Shown here piece by piece: positions 8,984 to 16,192 of a stretch of 21,024 bases of DNA. Location: positions 1 through 21,024 of the IMG/VR virus record IMGVR_UViG_3300025120_000699. One strand, written 5' to 3'. Position 1 is the stretch's first letter. Every line of letters starts with the position of its first letter. A program made the position numbers and the translations under genes. The notes below the pieces were generated by a model. That model was not told where the DNA came from. It did not search any database and saw only the letters and a program-made list of their open reading frames with translations. This DNA comes from a virus.

Positions 8984-9021
8984 TATTATCTCCTTGGTTT
9001 ATTTCGAAGAGAATATAATAC

Positions 9022-9252
9022 TTATTTTTCTTTTTTGCTTATGCTTTTTTGAGACGCTAGGTGTTCTTCTATAGCTTCCCACACTTCTACATTAGACCAA
9101 TGAGCTTTAACACAATCAGATATATCCTCATGTAAAACTTTTAACATCTTAATGTCCATAGTCACTGGATTACCAGAGCTATCTACAATGTGTTTTATTT
9201 CTTGTTTCGTTAAGCTGAGTTTAAGTTCTCCACTTTGATAAATTATTCTCAT
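9022..9252 (-). CDS. 76-residue protein coupled to DNA polymerase, unknown
   Basis: A small charged protein with no recognised domain. The N-terminal half looks like beta strands (RIIYQSGELKLSLT); the second half is helical, with HWSNVEVWEAIEEHL and a Lys-rich C-terminus. Its ATG overlaps the polymerase stop in an ATGA arrangement (9249-9252), so it is translated together with the polymerase. A polymerase accessory or regulatory role is possible from position only. Confidence 0.6.
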   Translation of the reverse strand: MRIIYQSGELKLSLTKQEIKHIVDSSGNPVTMDIKMLKVLHEDISDCVKAHWSNVEVWEAIEEHLASQKSISKKEK

Positions 9253-11129
9253 TTAATATCTCCCCAATTTTTCCCTATCTCTGCATCGCACTTGACAGGT
9301 ACGTGTAGTTCAACAGCAGACTCCATCATCTCTTTAATCTCTTTTACCTGGGTCTCGCTGGTTACGGAGACGTTGAGTTCGTCATGTATTTGAATCATAG
9401 GAATAACCCCTACATCCTTCCACAGATTCACCATGGCTTGTTTGGTTTGATCTGCTGCTGAACCTTGTATTAACCTATTCAATGCACGATAGGTCCCTGC
9501 TCTTTTCATTTCATTCCATTGCCAAGTTTTCTTGGCATTTTCATGAGACATCATTCGTTTATCGTGAAAATCTTTATTCTCCCACAAATCAAAACGACAT
9601 CTTCTTCCGAGCAATGTATTAATATATCCATTCTGTTCCGTGTATCGCGTAGCACGAACAATTATATTGTTTAAAAAATTAACATTATCGTTGTATTTTT
9701 TCTTCAAAGCTTTGGCTTCTTCCTGACTGATGTCAAGAGATGCTGCTAATTTAGCTATACCCATGCCATACATCAAACCAAGTCCAATTGTTTTAGCTTC
9801 TTTCCTTGAAATCTCTGCCATATTTGCTGTCACTTGATGAAAGTCCTCTCCATCACGAAAGAACTTAATCATGGTGTCGGCGCCCTCTAAACCGTGTTTT
9901 TTAGCATAATGTACGAGGAGTCTAGGCTCTTGTTGAGAATAATCTAAGGAAGCCCATTTCTCCCCTTCTTCTGGTAAGAAGAGAGATCGTATCTTAGGAC
10001 CGATCGCTTCGTTTCTAGCTGGGACCTGTTGTAGGTTAGGATTGTTCATCGACAACCGCCCACTGACCGTGCCTCCAAACTCCCCTTTTAATTGATTAAT
10101 TTCTGCATGAATACGACCATCAACTTGATGTTTTAAAATAGAATCAATAAAGGTTGTATGCGCTTTATTATATTCTCTAGCCACTGATAAAGATTGAATC
10201 AAAGGATTCTCACTTTCTTTCATAGCTGTATTGCTAATCTTAGCTTGCTTATTTTTCTCTGTGTATTCGTACTTTTCCCCTAGCTTATCAAATACTTTTT
10301 GTAGAGATGCAGCAGTATAAATATCTGAGGCATCAATTTTAATATCTGTTTCTTTTTTAATATTGCTATAAATTTTTTCTTCTTCTGATTTAAAAAATTT
10401 CTTTGTCTTTTCTGCTTGCTCTAAATCAACACGAACACCTTTCCAACGCATCTCTAAAAGCAGGCGCAGTAGATCTGTTTCTAAATTAAAGATATCAGTA
10501 AGCCCTTGCTTTTGTATTTCAACCCGTAGAACTTCCCAAAGCTTCAGTGTAAGTCTAGTATCTTGTTCTGCATAAATGCCCGCATATTCTACAGGAACTA
10601 AATGCATATTCTCAATTGCTTTGAAGCCATGTTCTTTACCAAAGTCTTCTAAAATATTTCCTTGTTTTCTTTCCCCTAAATAATCTTTAGATAAATTATT
10701 CAAGCTATAACTAAATCTATTTTCATCAACTAAAGGAGCTGCGATCAACGTATCGTATACTTTAGTGACAGTACAATCGACACCCCAACGACGAAGCCAA
10801 CCTAAATCGTAGACAGCGTTATGACAAATTACAATAGGATCTTGTTTAAATAATTTTCGAAGCCACTTCTTTACTTCTTCTTCTGAAAAGTTTCCGCCTC
10901 TTTCATGGCGCACAGGAAAGTATCCATCAAAGCCATCGAAAGAAACAGCGACACCAACAACAAAACCTTTGTTCGTCGCCCATCCACCACCAAGATTTTT
11001 AATCTGAGGATCGTACGTTTCTAAATCTACTGCTACTTGTTGTATTCCTGTGACATCAGGAAAACTTGGTCGTGTCCATTCTGGTTTATTATCTTTTTTT
11101 AATAAGTCCATTTGTTGTTCAAATATCAT
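9249..11129 (-). CDS. polA: Family A DNA polymerase (Pol I type) with 3'-5' exonuclease, Leu at the 762 position
   Basis: A 626-residue replicative polymerase. The N-terminal proofreading exonuclease has ExoI Asp35-x-Glu37, ExoII Asn104-x3-Asp108 and ExoIII Tyr186-x3-Asp190. There is no 5'-3' nuclease domain. The polymerase domain has RLSMNNPNLQQVPAR (358-372), motif A with Asp396 (WASLDYSQQEPR), motif B Arg442-x3-Lys446-x3-Leu450-x3-Tyr454, and motif C His582-Asp583-Glu584. Leu450 aligns with E. coli Phe762. All catalytic residues are intact. Its start overlaps the helicase stop by four bases (ATGA) and its stop overlaps the next small gene the same way. It should copy the phage genome together with the nearby primase, SSB and helicase. 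Confidence 0.96.
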   Translation of the reverse strand: MIFEQQMDLLKKDNKPEWTRPSFPDVTGIQQVAVDLETYDPQIKNLGGGWATNKGFVVGVAVSFDGFDGYFPVRHERGGNFSEEEVKKWLRKLFKQDPIVICHNAVYDLGWLRRWGVDCTVTKVYDTLIAAPLVDENRFSYSLNNLSKDYLGERKQGNILEDFGKEHGFKAIENMHLVPVEYAGIYAEQDTRLTLKLWEVLRVEIQKQGLTDIFNLETDLLRLLLEMRWKGVRVDLEQAEKTKKFFKSEEEKIYSNIKKETDIKIDASDIYTAASLQKVFDKLGEKYEYTEKNKQAKISNTAMKESENPLIQSLSVAREYNKAHTTFIDSILKHQVDGRIHAEINQLKGEFGGTVSGRLSMNNPNLQQVPARNEAIGPKIRSLFLPEEGEKWASLDYSQQEPRLLVHYAKKHGLEGADTMIKFFRDGEDFHQVTANMAEISRKEAKTIGLGLMYGMGIAKLAASLDISQEEAKALKKKYNDNVNFLNNIIVRATRYTEQNGYINTLLGRRCRFDLWENKDFHDKRMMSHENAKKTWQWNEMKRAGTYRALNRLIQGSAADQTKQAMVNLWKDVGVIPMIQIHDELNVSVTSETQVKEIKEMMESAVELHVPVKCDAEIGKNWGDIK

Positions 11130-12640
11130 CTTAGTATCTCCTCAAATTCATAAGGCGAAGTAGAAGGAATAATGTACAAATTTTCTTTAGCTCGTGTCAT
11201 ACCTACATAAAAAACACGACGTTCATCATCTCTATTAGCCCACATGTTATCGTTAATTCTTTTTGAGATATCTGAAAATAAAATAACATTCTGACTTTCT
11301 CCACCCTTAGCACCGTGAATAGTTGAAAGTTTTATATTAGGTTTCTCGTCTAACTCATGCCCGCTTCTAAGTATATGTTTAATATAATTTCTATCTGATT
11401 CTGTAATTCTTATAAGCGCTACCTCCCAAGAATAGTTTAAAGGTGTATTGAGGCCCCATTCTTTTGATAAGCTTTCATAAGAATATTGTGATTCCATATC
11501 AGCGCCTGGTAATCCTTTCTTGCCTCTCGACACACCGCCATTGCCCACTGACATGAACTGATACATGATCTTTACATGTGAGTAAGAAATTTCTTCGTTC
11601 TTTTGTAAGGCTATCCACGAGCGATAAGCTGTGGCAATATCATTGCTAATCGACAATCTATTATTTTTTTCATAGAAAAAACCCTTATTTTTCAACTCTT
11701 TTGATACTTCATCAATATAATAATTTGTTCGACCGAGAATTAACCACTGACCTTCATTGAGATCTATACTTTCAAAGTTTGTATTGCGAATTTTTCCCTC
11801 TTCTTTTCGAGGTTGCCATTCTTTGTTAATTCTTTTTTTTATTCTAGACACAAGATTGTTCGACTTTGCGAATATTGTTTTTGGTATTCTATATGATTGA
11901 TTTAAAACTTGCAAATGACAGTCCAAATCAATTAATTTTGAAACATCAGCGCCACTCCAAGAATAAATAGCTTGATCATCATCCCCTGCTAGATAGGTAG
12001 CTGTTGCTTGTTTCATCATAATATTAACCATCTCCCATTCATTCGGTTTCAAGTCTTGTACTTCATCTACAATAACGATATCTAATCGAGGAGACTGAGC
12101 TACTTTATTAAACTCTGTAATTAAATCTGTGTAATCTTTAACACCTCTTTGATTTTTAAATAAACGATAGAGCTTGTCTATTCTTTGTAGTCTTTGAAGA
12201 CCACCTTTAATGTGTCCATGATTTCTAAACTCTTCTTCTAGTGATGTATTTTTTACACGATACAGATCTATTAAAGATAGTCCTGAGTCTTCTTCTCCAA
12301 AAGGAACATCATCTGTTTTAATAGACTTTGAAATATCAATACCGTGCTGATTATAAAAATCTTTGTAGTCTTGTTTTTGTATCATGTCGGTATATGTACA
12401 ACCAAGCCACTGATAAGCTAAACTATGTAGTGTTCGAAACCATTTTAAATCTTTGCGAGAAACTTTAAATTTAGTACAAGCTCTGTCGATAGCTTCTTGT
12501 GTAGCTTTCTTGGTAAAAGAAAAGTAGCCAATTCTATCTGGCTCACGGCCCAAGGACAATTGCTCCTCTACTAAACGCAATAGTGTTGTTGTTTTACCTG
12601 TGCCTGGAGGTCCAATTATTTTACAAACGTTATCTAAAAT
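11126..12640 (-). CDS. UvrD/Rep-like superfamily 1 DNA helicase, apparently started at an ATT codon
   Basis: An ATP-driven SF1A helicase. Motifs in order: Walker A GPPGTGKT (10-17 with the ATT start), Ia around YFSFTKKATQ, II DEVQD (192-196), III LAGDDDQAIYSWSGA, IV NQSYRIP, V LSTIHGAKGGE and VI VFYVGMTRAKE. The first standard start is a TTG complementary to 12578-12580, but using it would remove Walker A. The frame upstream has no ATG, GTG or TTG before its in-frame stops. The best candidate is ATT (complement of 12638-12640), seven bases after AGAGG, giving 504 residues and a seven-base overlap with the primase gene. The downstream polymerase overlaps by four bases. It is the likely replication-fork or repair helicase of this phage. 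The start is uncertain; the family is not. Confidence 0.85.
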   Translation of the reverse strand: MLDNVCKIIGPPGTGKTTTLLRLVEEQLSLGREPDRIGYFSFTKKATQEAIDRACTKFKVSRKDLKWFRTLHSLAYQWLGCTYTDMIQKQDYKDFYNQHGIDISKSIKTDDVPFGEEDSGLSLIDLYRVKNTSLEEEFRNHGHIKGGLQRLQRIDKLYRLFKNQRGVKDYTDLITEFNKVAQSPRLDIVIVDEVQDLKPNEWEMVNIMMKQATATYLAGDDDQAIYSWSGADVSKLIDLDCHLQVLNQSYRIPKTIFAKSNNLVSRIKKRINKEWQPRKEEGKIRNTNFESIDLNEGQWLILGRTNYYIDEVSKELKNKGFFYEKNNRLSISNDIATAYRSWIALQKNEEISYSHVKIMYQFMSVGNGGVSRGKKGLPGADMESQYSYESLSKEWGLNTPLNYSWEVALIRITESDRNYIKHILRSGHELDEKPNIKLSTIHGAKGGESQNVILFSDISKRINDNMWANRDDERRVFYVGMTRAKENLYIIPSTSPYEFEEILR

Positions 12641-14193
12641 GGAATTACCTCTTCTTGTTTTTCTTCTTGAGTTTCTACTACTTTTTTATTAGCGAATTTT
12701 TCACTAGGTACCCACCAAACAAGCTGTGCTGCTTTACCATTGAGTTTTCTTTTTGAATAGTCCCCACCTAAATTCCTGAGAAAAATACCCATTTGATTAG
12801 AACTAAGAGCAATGTATCGACGATTACGCATATATTCCTGAAGCTGATCCATACGGAAATACACTTTGCTTTCTTCATCATCCACGAAACACTGACCATT
12901 AAGAATGTCATCTATATCCATAGCGTTTGCTTGATTAGAAATATATCTTGATAAAACATTTCTAAATTCACCCTCTGGTGTCATTTCAAATTCTGATTTA
13001 ACTTTAATTGCTTTAGATACAATATCAGTGATGTAATAATCCCAGTCATTCCTGTTCATCATAGAAGGCATAGAGCCTAGTTTTACAAGACATTTTTTTC
13101 TAAACTTGTGTTGATCATAGAGCTCTTCTATACCACAAACAATCGTTTGTTCCTGATTAACAGTGACATGATAGATAGTATCTTCATTGTCTCCATACTG
13201 AATAACATTTCCAATATCACTAACAATATTACTATCTCCTACACCATACTTTCTAATACGACATTTTGATTTATTACAAAAGGAACACATCGGTTGATCT
13301 TTACATTTGTATCCCCAATCTTTTTTATCTGCTTGCTTAATAATTTTTTCAATTTCTTTTGGTCGAAGTGGGTCCTCAAAATACTTATGATGAAATTTAT
13401 GAACCTCTTCTTCATATGTCTCTCCATATTTTTTCTTTGCATACACAGCATATTGAAAGAGAAAGTTATCTCTACTACCGGGTTGCACTGTTTTGTTTTC
13501 AGTGAGATAAGCTTCAATGCAATAAGGGGCATCTGAAAATTCTGAGTTTTCTTTTTTCAAGGAAAGTTTTTTTAATTCATCAACTGTAATAGATTTTTCT
13601 TCTACTTCTTTTAAAAATTCATCAAGGCTTAAAGTGTTTCCTTCTCCACTGAAAGCGTATCGTTCAGTATGCTCAAGACCATTGTGATAAGGCATATTAA
13701 GAAAGCTTCCTACTTCCCAATCATTAGGATTTCCTTCTCGTAATAATTTTTCTTGTTTAGGAAATACTTCACAGTGACCAAGACCCATGAAGGCTGCTAA
13801 TTCTTTTATCTTGTTATGTACTAACCCTGCAGGGACATAGTCTTTAAAAAATAAAAAGATATGTGCGCCTCCACTTTTAGATTTAGATACAACAAAAGGT
13901 AATTTTTTCTCTGCTAATTTTTTAGCAATAGATACATGATCTAAAGGATACTCATCTACATCAATACATCCCCAACGACATTTGTCCTCATCATTAATGG
14001 GAAAAATACCGAGGCTTGGCCATTCACCTGAAAGGTGATTTTGCCATAGAGAATCTTCTAAAGGTTTCTTGCGAATCCAAGTTTCGCCTTCTGCTTTATT
14101 GTCTTCTCGGAGACTTTCTTTAGGCTGGAACGTACCGTATGCACGCTCCAACCCTAGAAAGATCTCTTTAAATTTAGAGACCCTTTCGTCCAT
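12634..14193 (-). CDS. Archaeo-eukaryotic-type (TOTE-like) DNA primase with C-terminal PriCT-like and Cys-cluster region
   Basis: A 519-residue protein. The N-terminal AEP catalytic core has the metal-binding pair Asp78-x-Asp80 (GCIDVDEYP) and the basic/His motif SKSGGAH with His111, followed by CEVFPKQ. This pattern is that of the primase domain of TOTE-type systems. A PriCT-like helical domain follows (about 224-295, with GSRDNFLFQYAVYAKKK). After it comes a four-Cys cluster, Cys297, Cys303, Cys306 and Cys311, then RKYGVG, probably metal-binding. The C-terminus is acidic and ends VIPF, like an SSB tail. It should make primers for the polymerase and may also extend DNA. Its ATG overlaps the SSB-like stop by one base (TAATG). 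Family assignment is by motif reading, not by search. Confidence 0.82.
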   Translation of the reverse strand: MDERVSKFKEIFLGLERAYGTFQPKESLREDNKAEGETWIRKKPLEDSLWQNHLSGEWPSLGIFPINDEDKCRWGCIDVDEYPLDHVSIAKKLAEKKLPFVVSKSKSGGAHIFLFFKDYVPAGLVHNKIKELAAFMGLGHCEVFPKQEKLLREGNPNDWEVGSFLNMPYHNGLEHTERYAFSGEGNTLSLDEFLKEVEEKSITVDELKKLSLKKENSEFSDAPYCIEAYLTENKTVQPGSRDNFLFQYAVYAKKKYGETYEEEVHKFHHKYFEDPLRPKEIEKIIKQADKKDWGYKCKDQPMCSFCNKSKCRIRKYGVGDSNIVSDIGNVIQYGDNEDTIYHVTVNQEQTIVCGIEELYDQHKFRKKCLVKLGSMPSMMNRNDWDYYITDIVSKAIKVKSEFEMTPEGEFRNVLSRYISNQANAMDIDDILNGQCFVDDEESKVYFRMDQLQEYMRNRRYIALSSNQMGIFLRNLGGDYSKRKLNGKAAQLVWWVPSEKFANKKVVETQEEKQEEVIPF

Positions 14194-14981
14194 TAAAATG
14201 GAATATCCTCGGAGCTATTTGAACTTTCAGCTTCATCATCATACTTCGGTGTGACTTTACCGCCTCTGACTGATTCATTGAAGTTAGCCGCCATATCAAA
14301 TGTTCCTTCGTTATCGAGGAAATCATCTTTGTTTACAACCCAACCATACCAAGTACCTTTATCATTAGATTGCTTGATCGTTGATAGGTTGTAAATACGA
14401 TACCAAGAAGGAGCTAAGAAAAGCTTTTTAGTTTTTGGATTTTGAATGAACTCATTCTTCAAACTATAGGCCCAACTTCTTGCAGCTTTTAACTGCGTTG
14501 CTTTCATTGATATGATTGCAGGCTCTGGAGCTACTCCACCATTTAAAAGAAGCACGTAAAAGTTTGCACACTCTTCTAAGTAGTTGCCGTTCTCTAGACG
14601 GAATTTTCCGTCATCTCCACGTACTGCGTTAGCTGGCTTTTCTTTTGGAGAAAAGATATTAACAGGAGCAGAGGAACCTTTTCCTCTATCTGTCCATTCC
14701 AACCATACTTTGTCATACCCACAGACAACAACTTTAATTCCGTCTTGCCCTGAGTATACTTTTTTGCTCACAGAATTGCAGATCATTCCAGCTTTTGCGC
14801 CTTCAATATCTTCAACTTCTGGAGACATTTGTGCCAAGACTTTAAGTCTTGGTGTTGCGATATCATCAGTGGTGATGGTATCAAGTCCTGTACCTGCAAA
14901 CTTCTCAAGACTGTCGAAGTTCATAGCAGGTAGATTTTCGGTCTTTGTGGTGACCGCACCATTTGCTTTTGTGTTTGTCAT
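14193..14981 (-). CDS. Single-stranded DNA-binding-like protein with IPF tail
   Basis: A 262-residue protein. A globular region of about residues 30-235 is rich in beta strands and aromatic residues (for example VWLEWTDRGKG, APSWYRIYNL and GTWYGWVV). The last ~25 residues are acidic and Ser-rich and end EDIPF, the hallmark of SSB C-terminal tails that recruit partner proteins. Position just upstream of the primase, helicase and polymerase supports a role in coating single strands and organising replication. The N-terminal 25 residues look disordered. The ATG has AAGGAA about eight to nine bases upstream. It is longer than bacterial SSB and lacks the classic SSB N-terminal pattern, so it may be a phage-specific OB-fold family. 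Confidence 0.72.
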   Translation of the reverse strand: MTNTKANGAVTTKTENLPAMNFDSLEKFAGTGLDTITTDDIATPRLKVLAQMSPEVEDIEGAKAGMICNSVSKKVYSGQDGIKVVVCGYDKVWLEWTDRGKGSSAPVNIFSPKEKPANAVRGDDGKFRLENGNYLEECANFYVLLLNGGVAPEPAIISMKATQLKAARSWAYSLKNEFIQNPKTKKLFLAPSWYRIYNLSTIKQSNDKGTWYGWVVNKDDFLDNEGTFDMAANFNESVRGGKVTPKYDDEAESSNSSEDIPF

Positions 14982-14998
14982 TTTTTGTTTTTTCCTTG

Positions 14999-15562
14999 TT
15001 ATTTTTTACGATCAATTTTTACTTTTTTCTGGGAGTAAACCCCGAACTTAGCTTGAACATCAGACGGCATTGATCCTTTTCCAATCTGTTCTTCTACGAG
15101 TTTAGCTAAGGTATTCCATGCTACTGCTTTTTTATTACTAGGATACAAACCACGATCTTGTAGTTCGCCCATAATATTTAGAGCATCGGAATCTTGTCCA
15201 CGGCCGAATGTCAACTTCACTTCATTTTTAATAACATCATCAAGACCTGATTGTTTTAACCAATCAAAACAATAGTCTTCGTTCTCTTGTGTAATGTTAG
15301 CTCTTGTTTGATCTTTGATAGAAACTTTACTACCATCCATCAAACTAATAGAAGAGACGCCGGCGGTCTCAAAGAAACTTGGTATCACTTCATTTTCTAA
15401 TTGATACTCTCTGTCTTTGAGTTGTTTAATCTCTGCTTCCTTGTTAGTGATCGCTTGACGAACATCATCAAGTTCATTACATGCTTCACCAACATCTTTT
15501 ACTTCTGAACTATCTAACGTATTAAGTTTAGATTGCTCGTAGGCTTTATCTAATAGACCCAT
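14999..15562 (-). CDS. Coiled-coil protein of the replication operon, unknown
   Basis: A 187-residue charged protein. Residues about 25-58 are a heptad-like coiled coil (VRQAITNKEAEIKQLKDREY), followed by a compact alpha/beta region with a DGSKVSIKDQTRANI strand segment and a Lys-rich C-terminus. No catalytic motif is seen. The start has an excellent Shine-Dalgarno, AAGGAG, about seven bases before the ATG. It sits immediately upstream of the SSB-like gene and is cotranscribed with it, so a DNA replication or recombination accessory role is the natural guess. I recognise this general layout in other phage replication clusters but cannot name a family. Confidence 0.62.
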   Translation of the reverse strand: MGLLDKAYEQSKLNTLDSSEVKDVGEACNELDDVRQAITNKEAEIKQLKDREYQLENEVIPSFFETAGVSSISLMDGSKVSIKDQTRANITQENEDYCFDWLKQSGLDDVIKNEVKLTFGRGQDSDALNIMGELQDRGLYPSNKKAVAWNTLAKLVEEQIGKGSMPSDVQAKFGVYSQKKVKIDRKK

Positions 15563-15572
15563 TTTAGACTCC

Positions 15573-15896
15573 TTATTTTAATTCTATTGTTATAGGAATA
15601 TATATAGCACTCTCTCTGTCCCATTTCAAGACTTTAAAATTATTATTTGTAATTTTTCCAGCGACAGCACAAACTATCCCTATTAAAACAGGATCTCCCA
15701 TCAATAATAAATAATCTTTTGATGTGAAATCTTTTAATTTTTTCTCCACTGCAAAAGCAAATCGTGTTGAGTTTACTTGTATTTGTTTAGGGTTTTCAAA
15801 CATAATGATAGGTGTTCCGAATCTTTCACAATCTGAAACGTCACGATATCCACCATTAGGCAACTTAGTGTTCGTTGTTATAAATACTTTATTCAT
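15573..15896 (-). CDS. 107-residue protein, first gene of the replication operon, unknown
   Basis: A protein rich in beta strands with several hydrophobic segments, including LLLMGDPVLIGIVCAVAGKI (about 66-85), which could be a buried core or a weak membrane segment. It ends with an alternating pattern that looks like a strand (YIPITIEL). The frame stays open to a TTG at 15950, but the ATG complementary to 15894-15896 with AAAGAGA just upstream is preferred; the TTG start would overlap the divergent gene start. The next gene begins 11 bases after its stop. No family is recognised. Confidence 0.58.
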   Translation of the reverse strand: MNKVFITTNTKLPNGGYRDVSDCERFGTPIIMFENPKQIQVNSTRFAFAVEKKLKDFTSKDYLLLMGDPVLIGIVCAVAGKITNNNFKVLKWDRESAIYIPITIELK

Positions 15897-15949
15897 TCTC
15901 TTTCTTTCGTTTATTATTTTCACTTTAAGATATTTCAGGTACAATTTCA
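15897..15949. promoter_or_regulatory. Divergent spacer expected to hold promoters of the replication and early blocks
   Basis: These 53 bases separate the minus-strand replication operon from the plus-strand early block, so at least one promoter for each is expected here or just inside the flanking genes. On the plus strand TACAAT (15940-15945) resembles a -10 box but lies so close to the ATG at 15950 that the message would be leaderless. On the minus strand TTGAAA followed 17 bases later by TAAAGT is a weak candidate. Neither is as good as the promoters at 16142 and 18068. Confidence 0.35.
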
Positions 15950-16156
15950 ATGATGAAATATTTTATGCTGATATGGCTATGCCTGAATGATCCTGTTGTT
16001 TCTTTGGAAAAGACCTGTATTCAAGAACAATATGGAAGTACCTTTAATTCTTTAGAGGAGTGCAGAGTAGCAGCTAATTATATTTATAACAATATAAAGA
16101 ACCCAGATTTATATATGACTTCTTTTTGTTCTTCAAAAAACTTGACAACGATATAG
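15950..16156 (+). CDS. Small Cys-containing protein with apolar N-terminus, possibly exported
   Basis: A 68-residue protein. It begins with a lysine followed by an apolar run (residues 4-12, YFMLIWLCL), too short for a textbook signal peptide but resembling one. Four cysteines at 11, 23, 38 and 60 give a C-x(14)-C-x(21)-C spacing after the apolar run, and FNSLEEC matches a pattern common in tiny phage proteins that may be periplasmic and disulfide-bonded. Two adjacent ATGs exist (15950 and 15953). An AGG at 15937-15939 is the only ribosome binding candidate. The gene end contains the -35 box of the next promoter. Function is unknown. Confidence 0.5.
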   Translation: MMKYFMLIWLCLNDPVVSLEKTCIQEQYGSTFNSLEECRVAANYIYNNIKNPDLYMTSFCSSKNLTTI

Positions 16157-16169
16157 GTTATCCTATATA
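16142..16169 (+). promoter_or_regulatory. Sigma70-type promoter with embedded palindromic operator, upstream of the SNF2-like helicase
   Basis: TTGACA (16142-16147) is a perfect -35 box, followed after 16 bases by TATATA (16164-16169). Between and into the -10 box lies the perfect inverted repeat ATATAGG (16151-16157), TTAT, CCTATAT (16162-16168). A protein bound there would block polymerase. It would drive the helicase gene at 16193, 24 bases downstream of the -10 box. The layout TTGAC-N15-CCTATAT recurs at 18068. Confidence 0.7.
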
Positions 16170-16192
16170 AAGAAATTAGAAAGTAAAAAACT

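Noticed and set aside
12640-12680. Programmed -1 frameshift from primase into helicase
   Set aside because: The run GAAAAAC is not in the zero frame needed for a classic slippery heptamer, and CCATTTTAG does not allow good tRNA re-pairing. AUU initiation is simpler, though the idea is not excluded.
13294-13536. 80-codon plus-strand frame with apolar, Phe-rich translation opposite the primase
   Set aside because: The hydrophobicity is the expected complement of Lys/Glu-rich primase codons; the primase motifs on the other strand are clear.
14584-15051. 155-codon plus-strand open frame opposite the SSB-like gene
   Set aside because: It lies wholly antisense to a gene with a good start, coupling and protein pattern; its translation looks low-complexity (Ser/Pro/Phe) with no motif or ribosome site.
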